In this document: positions 47,172 to 58,285 of the stretch, piece after piece
Layout: the number at the start of each line of letters is the position of its first letter
Position numbering within the stretch: the stretch's first letter is position 1
DNA from: Rhizodiscina lignyota
Lineage: Eukaryota; Ascomycota; Dothideomycetes; Aulographales; Rhizodiscinaceae
NCBI GenBank assembly: GCA_010015805.1
Contig: ML978124.1
Location: 2,524,594-2,588,593 of the forward strand
Length of the DNA stretch: 64,000 bases
Direction of reading: 5' to 3'
The notes under the pieces: model-generated
The model's database searches: none
What the model was told of the DNA's origin: nothing
The model's input: only the letters and a program-made list of their open reading frames with translations
Made by a program: the position numbers and the translations under genes

Positions 47172-48301
47172 TTAAGCGGGAGCCGGAATAGGAACATTCG
47201 CATCATTCATTTCAGTAGTCACAAATCCCAACGGAATGTTTGGACCCCACACATACAGACTCTCTGGAGACTCAATCTCTCGACCCCATGGTGTGTCCTC
47301 ATTCACAAGATCACCATCAGCGTAATGCTCAAGAATGTTACCCATTGCATCGAACCTGGAGTATGGAATGAATCAGTGATCTTATCATAGTGCAACTTGG
47401 AACTTGTGGAGAACAGGAGATTGTACCAGTAATCAAATACCTGGCTCCCAAGGACATGCCGTCCAACACCCCAACAGTTTGTCCAGCCCTTGTTCGTGAG
47501 CCAGTCATGGCCAAGGAGCTGATCATCCATGTGTTGTACCTCGAAGCTGGCATGATGAACATGCGCTTTGGATTTAGGGGTGTGTCCGAGAAAGAATGAC
47601 TACAAGACACTCATTGTTAGCTTAAGGCATTCAATTTATAAATCCAAATAACCCACGTGATGATCTGTATATGTCTGTCCCTTGTCAATGTGAAGGAAGC
47701 ATGTTAGATCCTCGTTGGTCTCTGGATTGTACACGCTGTCTGTTACTTTGAGATTGAACGTTGACGTGTACCAGCTCAGCGTTTTCTTGTAATCTGCTGG
47801 CGGAATCATGAAACCGTAATGTCCCAGTTTGTGAATGTGTGACGGGCCGGTTTTCATGCGAACAAACTCGCCCTTTCGTTGCTTTTCAGAAGGGGTGTTA
47901 ATCGATGTCATTGGTTCGGATTTCTCCCCCAATGTTTCCTGTCCGTAGAGTAGTCGAATTTCCACTCCGTTTGGATCTTTCAGTGTCACGACCTTTCCGC
48001 CTCCTGGTTCCTTTGAATCTTTGATGCTCGAAGCAGCTGGCAAGCTACTTGCTCGTTCCAAGTCATCAATAGATTGTACCAGCCAACCTCCTGCCACAAA
48101 ACGTTTTCCTTGCGGGTCGGTGCTCTGCTCCGCGACGTAGACGAAAGGCTGAGGACCTGTCCCTCTATAGTAGACTCGCGAGTCGACTCTTTCCACTTCT
48201 TCTAGCCCAAAATCCTTTAAGAATTTTTCTTCCTTGGCCAGATCTTGGTGACTGTAGTGCACGTATGCAAGACTGTCGAGGTTGATCTTACTGCCACCCA
48301 T
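47172..48301 (-). CDS. Type I extradiol ring-cleavage dioxygenase (VOC superfamily)
   Basis: Exons are 48301-47657, 47599-47427 and 47355-47172, giving 333 residues. Two VOC modules are seen: the N-terminal one (LAYVHYSHQDLAKEEKFLKD) and a catalytic C-terminal one. The three metal ligands of type I extradiol enzymes are visible: His in KLGHYGFMIP, His in HVHHASFEVQ and Glu in NILEHYADGD. Supporting residues include the His/Tyr region HHSFFLG and FDYW. The known reaction is Fe(II)/O2 cleavage of a catechol next to its hydroxyls (catechol 2,3-dioxygenase type). Such meta-cleavage enzymes are common in bacteria but seldom described in fungi. The ATG at 48301 is chosen over an upstream GTG. Confidence 0.88.
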
Positions 48302-48904
48302 TGTCGGCTGGATGCGGAGTTCGGGGGTTACTACTCGATTGGGAATCGTACACGTGACGGGCACCGATCGATCGTTGATGGATTTGCGGGTTGATGCAAA
48401 CGACTGCAGGAAACTGTCACGATTTCCGGCCCAGATAATCGGCGGTACTGACTCTTTTACACCGGGCAGCGTGCAGCTGTAGTGGTTGAGCCGTACGTCA
48501 GCCTTTACCCAAATTGATCAAGATCCGCGAAGCACCGAGGAGAGCCGCGCGGAGGGTGCGGGAGGATGAGTCTGGAGTACAGACAGTTGCTCGCAACCTA
48601 ATATGCCGGTGGATTTTGATGCTTTCATATCTTTTTGATTTGATTTCAGAAATATTAGTAAGATTTGCAGCCCGAACTGGTTGTTGATTGACAGGGGAAG
48701 GGCGTCGGAACTGCGAACTGCTAATTTCTTACTAGGATACGAGGATCACGCTGATTAGCGAATTCAGGAGGCTATTGTGTGGACAAGCCACAGTGGTGCA
48801 GGTGTGCGGAGTGACCAGCCTTCAATAAATCCAGCGAAATTGCTCAATTGAAAGGTTTTTCGGTTTTTCAATTGATGACGTCCGAGCGAGACTTTGTACT
48901 CTGA
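48302..48904. promoter_or_regulatory. Divergent promoter 4 (extradiol dioxygenase/phenol-hydroxylase-like)
   Basis: 603 bp between ATGs. It contains several CGG/CCG triplets and an inverted repeat close to the plus-strand start. Confidence 0.4.
48845..48874. promoter_or_regulatory. 9-bp perfect inverted repeat, operator candidate
   Basis: CAATTGAAA and TTTCAATTG arms (48845-48853 and 48866-48874) with a 12-base spacer, ending 30 bp before the ATG at 48905. It could be a regulator site or a 5' UTR hairpin. Confidence 0.4.
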
Positions 48905-50993
48905 ATGGTCACCCAAGCGACACAATTGATAATGCCAATGGCGTCTTCAGTTCCAGTTTTAATTGCAGGAGGAGGCCCAGTTGGTCTCGTTGCAGCATAC
49001 ACACTTGCGCATCATGGAATCCGATGCGTGCTCATTGAGCGAAACGAGACGACGACAAAATGGCCGAAGATGGATATCACTAATGTTCGCTCGATGGAGA
49101 TACTTCGTGGTCTTGGTTTGGCAGATGAGCTCAGAGAACAAGGTATGTTGTCGACTGAAGGAATTCTGCGAAGGACTGTGAGGCGCGGCCGTCTGCGGCC
49201 GCATCAACTGAACGACACACAGGAGTCGGTCAAGACTTTTCTTTCGACGTTATCATCAGTACAGGATTGGGTGGAAAATGCGAAGATATTACAAGATGGG
49301 TGTGTCTTAATTGCGACGGAGTAAGACTTTGATAGCTGACGGCTTATTTTCAGAAATTGCAATCGCCAAATGAATGGCGGAAGATTATTAAACAGCAAAA
49401 CGATGGGTCAATGCCGCGCGAACCTTACCAGCGGTGTTCCCAGGCCATTTTTGAAGCATGGCTAAAAGTGAAGATTGAAGCGAATGAATTGATTGAAAGC
49501 CACTGGAGCACGAAGCTTGTTGATGTGCAAGAGGAGGCTGGTAAAGTTTTTGCGACGGTTCAGGAAGGCGCGACTGGTTCAACACGAACAATCGAAGCTC
49601 AGTATCTGATAGGATGCGATGGTGGAGGGAGCATAACTAGAAAGAAGATGGGACTTGGCCTCACTGGAGGCCCTCTGTAAGTGATCCGCCTGGTGGTACA
49701 ATGATTGCGCCCACACTCACACTGACTCTGCTGAAGCCCCCTCGCAATGGGTCTGGTCCACTTCAAATCCCGTGATCTTACTCGACTTCATAAACAAGGT
49801 CAATTCTGGCATATCTTCTTCACTCATGGCGGTGTCATCATTTCGCAAGACGAAATCGACACGTGGACAGTGCATCTCCCTGTACCTCTAGACTTTGACA
49901 TCAAGACGCTCGATCCGGAAAAGCATATCTTCCAAGTACTTGGTGGACAAGGAGATTCGTATGAGATTGACGTCGATGAGATATTGGTGTCGAGTTCTTG
50001 GAGACCGAATAACGCGATCGCGGATCGGTATCGGTCGGACGGAGGGCGGGTATTCATTGCTGGTGATGCTTGTATGAAATTCATTTGACTATCAAGGCGC
50101 AATGTCAGAAAGCTAACATGTAGCTGCTGAAAGGTCACCAGAACATTCCCACCGGCGGATATGGGATGAATACAGGCCTTGCTGATGCATATGATATATC
50201 CTGGAAGCTCGCAATGGTTTTGAAAGGTGCCGGCGGGGAAGACTTGCTGGAATCATACGAAGTTGAGAGGCGCCCTGTTGCGATACGAAATGTCCAGCGT
50301 GCAGCGGAGCACATGAGTGTCCACCAAGGCTATGCCCAAAAGGCAATGGAAGCTGGATCCGAGGTTATGCTTAGCAACTCGGAGGAGGCCCAAGCAATCA
50401 AAGCGCTCACCAAGGAGCATGTCGAAACCAATGATGGAGAGAACAAGGACCACGGAATAGAGTTGGATTATAGACTACGGCCATCTCCAGTGATTCCAGT
50501 CGAGGTTGGAGTAAAAGAACCAGAATGGACACGGCAGGCATATGCTCCTTCAACAATACCTGGATCTCGAGCACCACATGTATTTCTCAAAGACGGTTCC
50601 ACAAGCATCTTTGACCTCCTCAGTAAGGACTACACGGTTGTCGATTTTTCGCAAGAGGGCTCGATTTCTTTGCAATTGGAGAAATTGGCGCGACAAGGAG
50701 GATTCCCACTTGCTCGAGTGCATCTACCAAACGAAGAGCATGTGAGGAAAGTTTGGGAACGTGATGTTGTCCTCGTTCGGCCTGACTATTACGTCGGTTG
50801 GCGATCCGATTCGAAAGAGAACTACGACGATCAACAGTTGGATGATGTTCTATCAAAGGTATTTGGCAAAGACTCCTCCGGCAAGGCGAAGAGAGAACAC
50901 ATAAATGGAGACCACATTGTATTTGCAGGAGCTCAGAGGTCATTTAACCAAGATGAAGAGAAAGTAGAAAAGTTGGCCGAGTTTCAACGTTAG
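48905..50993 (+). CDS. FAD-dependent phenol-hydroxylase-like monooxygenase
   Basis: Exons are 48905-49142, 49223-49299, 49354-49676, 49737-50071 and 50134-50993, giving 610 residues. FAD motifs: VPVLIAGGGPVGLVAAYTLA (GxGxxG), YLIGCDGGGSITRK (DG) and GRVFIAGDACHQNIPTGGYG (GD, read across intron 4). The final ~160 residues (SIFDLLSKDYTVVDFSQEG to GDHIVFAG) form the thioredoxin-like C-terminal domain of phenol 2-monooxygenase and MhpA-type enzymes. It would ortho-hydroxylate a phenol to a catechol, the substrate class of the divergently transcribed extradiol dioxygenase. The acceptor of intron 4 (GAAAG) is not the first AG after the branch site. Confidence 0.9.
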
Positions 50994-51192
50994 AGAATAC
51001 GAGTGAACTCGTAGTTCTTTCCAAGTATTTCCAAGCATCAGGAGACAGTTGTATGTGGTGGAGTGCTCTGACGAGGCATCAAGCATTTTAAGAGGAAATG
51101 ATCATCCGAGTCGGTCAAAGTAGAGTTCGAACTGAAGCGTTCAGTCAATATGTCCATCACATCTGTTTGTTGTCAGCAAATCGAGATATTTT

Positions 51193-53530
51193 CTATTCTT
51201 GCAGCGTTGGCAGCGAACCGAGAGTAGCAGTTCCGACATCCCAGTATTCCGAGATGCGCGCCACGGTTTCACGAATCATTTCTCTCTCAAGTTCTCCTCG
51301 AGCAGGAGTTGGTGCTGCAAAAGTCGCTTGCAGATAGGCACCATATGGACCAAGGAATGCGCAGACTTGGAAAGGCTGTATAGTGATGCAATACTCTGGC
51401 CGCCATATTCGAATCGCTCGGAGAACAGGATTGAGCGTACGTCGGTACCTTGGAGCGTATGAGAGATTGATTGTTCCGCTTGCTGAGACTGGACGACGTG
51501 AATTGTTTGGATGAGCCTCTGATGGTGATTCTCGTGTCGGCTCGCTTGCGGAGTTTTCATTGCTCGCATCCATGACGTATGTAAATGCACTGCCTCTGTC
51601 AATCAAATGGAAGGACTGGAGAGATAAGGAACGATTAACGTTACCCTTGAAGCATTATATGCATTGCGATGATCCAATTATCATGACCCACAGACTCCTC
51701 CTCAAACAATAATGTGTCGGAGCTCACATGGAATTGGGCTGGGATGCTCATTGCAAAGCAATGGATCACATCTCCGAGATCGCGCATCTCCATGGAACAG
51801 CCTTTGCCTTTGAGTGACATCTCATGGCTGCAAATCATAAGTTGATTTGCAACGAGATACCACGCATGCGGGTTGAGATTGGTAGATGCTTTTAATTGCT
51901 TCCATGAACTCAGGACGTCGTCATCGAGAAATGCGGAAGTGCGTGGAGTTTCTGAATACCAACTTTCATCTGTGCTTGGAAGTAACACATGCATCCGACC
52001 GCGGTCAATGGTGAGTGGGCGGCACCTTATGACTGACGCAAAGTTGTCGCACTCTACGGCGGCCCACCAAGCTCGGCGAAGTTCCTCTCGGCGAACCCAT
52101 TCGATCGCAGGGAGAGATTGAGTCTTTGATCCTCGCAAATCCTCATCAATGGTATTGAGTGAAAGACTGTACGCTGCACGGACGCAGTTTCCAGCAAGAA
52201 ACCAAGCCTTTCCGCCTGGTGCGCAAGCCAGCCAGAAGAATGCAGCCAACAGAGAGCCGTGGAGGAACGTGAGGGATGGTGTGTCCATTTCGGCATACAT
52301 CAGAAGCCGATTGATGAGTAGCCCTGACTGCCGTGCAAATAGGCGGCCTCTTTTCTTTCGCGGGATTGCTGAAAATATTGGAAGATTTGAGAATCGAGCT
52401 GATAGTGCCATCATTCCGTAAATGACGAGTGCATCCTCGATGGGAAGTGTCGGTTTGTCGTCTGCAATACCCAGGAGTTCTGGGAGGCGACTCTGGTATT
52501 TTGGTCGATTGATTATGGGCACGAAGGCGTGGATCTTCTCAAAGTATGTTTGGATTCTGTGATAAATATCAGAGGGATTGGCGAGAGGGGAAGGAATGGG
52601 CTCACAAAGCACGCGCAACAGAAGCATTCACCATGAGAGTAACGTTTGTTTCCATCTCTTCATCATCCAGTTCCCCAATTGAGTGATCGATGTGGTGTGA
52701 ACTGCTGATCTGTTAGTATCCTGATAGTGAAGATGTACCGCCGACTACCTTGACATATACTTGCTGCTCTGTCGGCTTGTTTCGCTGCTGTCGCTACCAT
52801 TCATGGCGGAAAGCAAATTGGGGAAGCCAGGGCTCGGCAAAGACATGCCGAATGTCTCTGAATTTGAGAGTTCTGGAAATAAATCACCATCCGTGGGAGA
52901 CCACGAGAATCCGGCCGCGAAGTCTGGTAGACTGGGGCTTTGCTGTACATCTCCGGGCCCTCCAGATTCTTGTATCAGCCAGTTGCTTGATCTTTGAAGT
53001 CCGTAATACATGTCGAGGACATTCTTTTGAGGTTGTATCGTAGTCTGATCTGGTTGAGACTGAGGGTAAAAGCCAGTGTGCGTGTCGCCCACAGCATTCT
53101 GAGCGATCGAAGGACCGGCATCCTGGATCTGGATTTCTCCAGAAGACTTGCCATCAGCTTCACATGTCTGTGTCACCAGGCTTGTCCCATTCGTGTCTCC
53201 GAGCGTGTGTGCTTCAGAACTTCCTGGAGAGCTTTGTTCGGATGTGTCACGCTCTAGCGTTACGCGTCGTCGCTTTTCTGGCGGTCTGGCTGATGTTTCC
53301 ACTGTTGGTAGCCTGCGTGTCGTTGGAAACACGCACAAATTCCCAGTCCGCATGCAAAGAGAGCAGATTGGGCGCTTCATGTCACATTTTGTCTTTTTTC
53401 GTTTGCAAGCTTCACAGGCGCGATGCGGGAGAATTGTCGCTCGAACTCCCTCTGTCGTGCTGACAAGTCCGTACCGACCGTTCATGTCTTGCCGCGGACC
53501 CGCTGAAAAGGGTACAAATATCGCTTCCAT
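51193..53530 (-). CDS. Zn2Cys6 transcription factor, probable cluster regulator
   Basis: Exons are 53530-52749, 52704-52606, 52556-51645 and 51595-51193, with introns of 44-49 nt and 731 residues. The zinc cluster HRACEACKRKKTKCDMKRPI continues CSLCMRTGNLCVFP, with canonical spacing at about residues 39-66. A Ser/Pro/Gln-rich linker follows, then a PF04082 domain: TYFEKIHAFVPIINRPKYQ, GSLLAAFFWLACAPGGKAWF and REELRRAWWAAVECDNFASV. It is a nuclear activator or repressor. Its position, 199 bp from the phenol-hydroxylase-like gene and next to the MFS pump, makes it the natural candidate regulator of the 37-58 kb cluster. Confidence 0.9.
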
Positions 53531-54305
53531 GATGGACTGTGACCGATTGAGAGTCCTCTAGCCCATGGCCTTACGAAGACGGCGGTTCAATAGAGACGGG
53601 AGTGGATGGTGATTAATGAAAGTGTAGGTCTTTTTGCGGGGACGCCAAGATCTGGGGTGTTCAGGCCGGGGTTCGTGTCCGCCCTGCTTTCCTCCTGCAA
53701 TCCGCCACATTTCCCGAGCGATCCCGAGGATTACATATAAATTGATAATCTCGTGCCTTTTAAATGTCATCTTTTGACTATGCGATACTGTCGAAATGAA
53801 TGCACTTGCGCTAGAGCCATCTTCGTCCCAATTCGATTTCCGCACAATGCTGCAACTGCTGCCGCCCGCTTTCTTCGCCAAGATTAGCACTTCTCTTGGA
53901 GCGGACATGGATTTCTTATGATTCTTTGAGACTATTCATCTCTTAGTGGCTGTGCAAAGTGCTGTGGTGCATTGAGGAACATGTAGCTTGCGACTATCTT
54001 CGAGATGGAGAGCCTCCGCCCTCATAACCAGTGTGTTTGAGACCGAATCGACCCAACCAGAGCAAGTCTATCTCATAGACTAAATGATAGAGATGGTTTC
54101 AACAACTAATAGACACTGCAGATAGTATCACGATAGAACGGAATACCGATCCCGATTGAAGCTACATGGTAAATTCCAGACGTAACGGTAATGTGCCGGC
54201 TGCTAGCTTTTCTATCCCTCTATTCTTTATTTCTTTTCCCCTAGCACTCACATACTTACAATATCAACCTGATCCTCTCTATCTTCAATCGAAGATTTCT
54301 TCTAT
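53531..54305. other. Upstream region of the regulator
   Basis: A minus ORF with a genuine ATG at 53908 (to 53558, 116 codons, M-S-A-P-R-E-V-L) has no recognisable domain and may be the leader of the regulator gene. Nothing else is supported. Confidence 0.35.
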
Positions 54306-56182
54306 TCAAGTCCGTTCAAGACCTTTGCCTCTTGTGAAGAGCGCCGCAACGAAGCCGATAAAAGCGAAACCAGAAGACGCGATGAATGCCAGTCTGATAC
54401 CCTCGTAGTACACCATTTGTGCAGACATTCGCACTTCTAGCGGCAAATCGCGGAGTGCTGCAACTGAATGTCGAACTTCGTCAATGACCTGTACAAGCGA
54501 GCAAGAAAGGTTAGCTATTTCGCGCCTCCATGTCGTATGAGTGTATGGAAGGGGGAAACGATGAAAGGCGCACTCTCCATTTATTTGGAATCTCTCCGAG
54601 AGCCACAGGCAAGCGGCTTTTAAGCACGTTCTGAGTAATTGCGGAGGTTACTGCAACGCCCCAGACGGTACCAAGAGAACGAATAAGGTACACTGTTGAA
54701 GAAGAAACAGCGTGGTCTATTCGGCCTATCAGTCAAATTTCCTTGGAACAAAGAGAGTTTTTTGCTGACCGGAATGATCAAATATAGCCAGGAACGTAAA
54801 CAATGTGCCGGGATAAGCCATTCCTTGCCCAAGATTGGCAGGAAAGAGGTACACGATGTACTTCCAATCCGCATCCCGGAAACTGAGAGAAGCAGCCAGA
54901 GCATTGCCAACCAGCATGAGGAAGGCCCCAACCCTGACCAGCACTGCAAGCTTCCCCCAGCGGGACATGACTACTCCAGCAATCACGCCGCCGACTGGTG
55001 TCGCGAGCGAAGGAATCACAAGTCTACTTCCAGCCTTGGTAGCAGACTCGAGAAGAACGACTTGGAAGAACAAGGGAATGAGGAAGAGATACTGCTGAGA
55101 ATTAGCATGCGTGTTTCATTTTCAGGCTTCAAAGTCGAGCACTCACCGCATATGCAGCCATTCCGAAGAAAACGTTTGCCAATTGTGTGGCAACTGGCTG
55201 CTTACCATGAAGCATCCGCAGCGGGATGACCGGCATCGCCTTTGTCTTTGCTTCTACAACGAGGAACAGTGCGAGCAACACCACACTTCCGACCAAGGTC
55301 GATATCACCCACGGGCTACTCCAAGGAAGTTCGTTCCCCCCAAGGCTCAGAGCAACAAGCTGAGAGGACAAACTCAAGATCAGCAGCGTAGCTCCAGCGA
55401 TATCAAGCTTCCCCCAGACTGAGCGTTTCTGGTCACCGTCGGGAGCAACACCCGTGAGATTCTCCGGGGACTTTATAGCAACATGGCCAATACCCAGGGC
55501 GAGAAGAGAGATTGGAACTTGCAGCAGGAAGCACCATCGCCATCCAATTGTGTCTGCAATCGCACCGCCAACGCTGGCTCCGCATATGCTTCCGAAACCG
55601 AACAAGACGTTCTGCACTGCTTGGTAAGCCCCTCTCTTCCTGAACGGAATCAGGTCGCTGTTGACGATCGTGGCCACTGTCATTAAGCCGCCGCCTCCGA
55701 CGCCCGTCAATGCTCTCATTGTATTGAGTAGCCAGATGTATTTTGCTAGTCCGCAGCCCAGACATCCAATCATAAAGGTGAGTGTAGCGATGAAGAAGCA
55801 GATGCGTCGACCGAAGATGTCCGAGAAGCGGCCATAAAGAGGCTGGAACGCCGTATACGTGATTAGATATGAGGTAGTCAGCCACGACGCAGTATTTGCG
55901 GCCGAGAACTCTGAAGCGATGAGGGCGTACGTCGACGCTGTGATTGTGCCATCAAAACCCGAAAGGAAGACATTTGCGAATATTGCTGCTCCCATAATCA
56001 GTCCAGCTTTGAAATCAAATCTGAAGTTATTCAGCATACATACCGATCTCAATCCAAATAAATCCTTTCGGAGCCTTCCACCGCTGTTGATCTTCCAAAA
56101 GCGTCGTGGTTTCTCCCACGTCTTGTTCCTCGTCTTGATCGGATGATGACCCTGTCAACAACCTATGAGAGAATTGATCCAT
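54306..56182 (-). CDS. MFS transporter (DHA2, 14-TM)
   Basis: Exons are 56182-56044, 55988-55147, 55094-54770, 54716-54574 and 54488-54306, giving 543 residues. The N-terminal tail has the DETTxLL-like VGETTTLLED, then KAPKGFIWIEI enters helix 1. Motifs are FLSGFDGTITASTYALIASE, TTSYLITYTAFQPLYGRFSD with IFGRR (motif A), and TGVGGGGLMTVATIV. Later helices include LFLIPLFFQVVLLESATKAG and AFIASSGFAFIGFVAALFT. The acceptor after GGGAG at 55989 is preferred because it removes an extra segment in helix 1 and gives a normal 55-nt intron. It is a probable plasma-membrane exporter or importer of the cluster's aromatic. Head-to-head with the arylsulfotransferase-like pseudogene. Confidence 0.87.
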
Positions 56183-56555
56183 TAAAATGTACGAAGAGAG
56201 GCCATTCTCAATTTCTTTTTGTTTCGAAAAGGGATTTTGATTGACTGTGCAAATTTCTGCAACGAGCATCGTCATAAGCGATTGCCCCTCGTTTGGCTGC
56301 ATAACGCAACCTACACGTGGAATTACGCCACACTCTCCGATCGGAGCAGGTGAAGCTATAAAGAGCTCCAACTGTGCATCTTGGGCGAGGGACCAAGATA
56401 GCTCTTCATCCGACGGCCATTCTGCTGCTGTCTGAAAACTGCCTCTTTCTTGCGCATATTTGAACAGAGCGCAGAAACATCAACAAGGTCAATGTACCCT
56501 TCAATCCCCATGGCGACCGTAATGTCTTCTAACGGGGCTAGAAGTATCGTCCGTC
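56183..56555. promoter_or_regulatory. Divergent promoter 5 (MFS/arylsulfotransferase-like)
   Basis: 373 bp between ATGs, continuing the head-to-head organisation of the cluster. Confidence 0.35.
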
Positions 56556-58285
56556 ATGAAGAATATCCTTGTGCATTTATCTGCAGGCATTGCGTGCTTG
56601 CCGTTGGCTTTCGCAGACTGGCAATTCAAGTCCAGGCCCGATTTGGCACCACCGCGCCTGAATATAACAATTCCCGTTGCTTCAGATGCGGATAAAGGGT
56701 ATCTCTTTGTCGCGCCCTTTGCAGGCTTTCCTGACAAGCCTGGAGAAACATATGGCCCTCGCCAAGCGGCACCGTACAGCTTCCGCGACAATGGGAACTT
56801 GGTCTGGTCTGGATACGGGTATTACTCTATTTGGGCAACCAACTTTTAAAAGGCACGCTGGAATGGCAAAGATGTGCTCTTTTCTTTCGAAGGCGATCAT
56901 AGTGTGTTATATCTGTACAGCATGTATGTTGTTAATATGGCCTAACTGAATGCAACAGATGCTCTGCACGGGCATGGTCATGGGCACACCACGATCTTGG
57001 ACCAGCACTATGAGACTATCCGGGAGCTGCGAGCTGGCAATCACAAGCTCACGGATAAACATGAGTTTCATGTCATCAACGAGAAAACTGCATTGATTCA
57101 GATATATCAACCGGTGCCTCGAGATCTCTCCAAATGGGGTGCATCACCAGAGCAGCAATAGATTGTGGATGCCATCTTCCAAGGTCTGCTCTGTCGTCTG
57201 TCAATCAAGTTCGATCGGATCACTGACTCATCGCAGAACTCGATATTGAGACTGGCAAGCTTCTCTTTGAGTGGTCAAGCCTGGAACATGTGCTCCCGGA
57301 CGAGGCAGTTCTTCCCCTCAACCCCGGCCAAGCTGGTTCAGGCTACAACTCTTCCGATGCTTGGGACTACTTTCATATTAACTTGGTCGACAAAGACAAA
57401 CATGGTAATTATCTCATCTCCGCTCGTGACGCTTGCTCCGTTCACAAGATCAACGGGACCAGCGGCGAGATCATCTGGCGCCTGGACGGAAAGAAATCCG
57501 ACTTTATGTTGGGGCGTGGCGTCAAGTTTTGCTTCCAGCATCACGCACGGTTTGTCTCCTATGAAGGAGATGAAGAGATCATCTCACTTTACGATAACTC
57601 TGCACATGGCACTGAAGACGGTCGCGGTCGCGAAGTCCACACGGCTTCGACGTCTTCTGGGAAGATTATCAAGCTCAACACTCGAACTTGGGAGGCTACG
57701 CTCGTACAAAGCTTCTACCCACCGGATGGTTTGCGTTCGAAATCCCAGGGAGGCACACAGCTTCTCCCTGGCGGTAATGTTCTTGTAAACTGGGGGTCCG
57801 AAGGTGCCGTCACAGAGTTCCGAGCGGATGGTACCCCGATCTTCCATGCCTATATGGACTCTGGCTTCCTCGGCGAGGGCGTTGAGAACTATCGTGCATT
57901 CAAGTACAATTGGATTGGCTTGCCGAACGAGCCGCCTGCGATTGCGTACCTCGGGCATGGCAATGATGTCGCAGCGTACGTATCGTGGAACGGAGACACG
58001 GAGACTGCGGCTTGGAGATTCTATTCTGTGATTGGAGACTTGGGCGCAAGAGAGTTTCTCGGCGAAGCTAACAGGACGAGCTTTGAGACTTTGCTCTCTC
58101 TGAAAGGACTGCGAGTTGAAAAGATAGTTGCTGATGCATTGTCTGCTGACTGGAAAGTCCTGGCAACGACTGGTATCGCGACACTTGAACAGGACGTTGA
58201 ACCCGTGGAGCTGTTGCCTGGCTCTGCAGAAGAAAAGGAGCAATTTATTATCAAGCCTGGCGGGATCCGCACAGATCTGAGGTAA
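56556..58285 (+). pseudogene. Arylsulfotransferase (ASST)-like secreted protein with two in-frame stops
   Basis: The ATG at 56556 opens a signal peptide (ILVHLSAGIACLPLAFADWQ) and ASST-like blocks: GYLFVAPFAGFPDKPG, ARWNGKDVLFSFEGDH, LHGHGHGHTTILDQHYETIR, FQHHARFVSYEGDEEIISLY and TQLLPGGNVLVNWGS. Introns are inferred around 56,891-56,959 and 57,179-57,231. Two stops interrupt otherwise conserved sequence: TAA at 56847-56849 (CAA expected after ATNF) and TAG at 57159-57161 (TGG expected in EQQ-IVDAIFQ). Both are single C-to-T or G-to-A changes. The family includes arylsulfate sulfotransferases and fungal proteins of unknown role. Confidence 0.8.

Noticed and set aside
41948-48904. A shared CGG-Nx-CCG operator in all divergent promoters of the cluster
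   Set aside because: Elements are present, but the spacings differ (N5 at 42142, N3 at 45628) and no common site was found in promoters 1 and 4.
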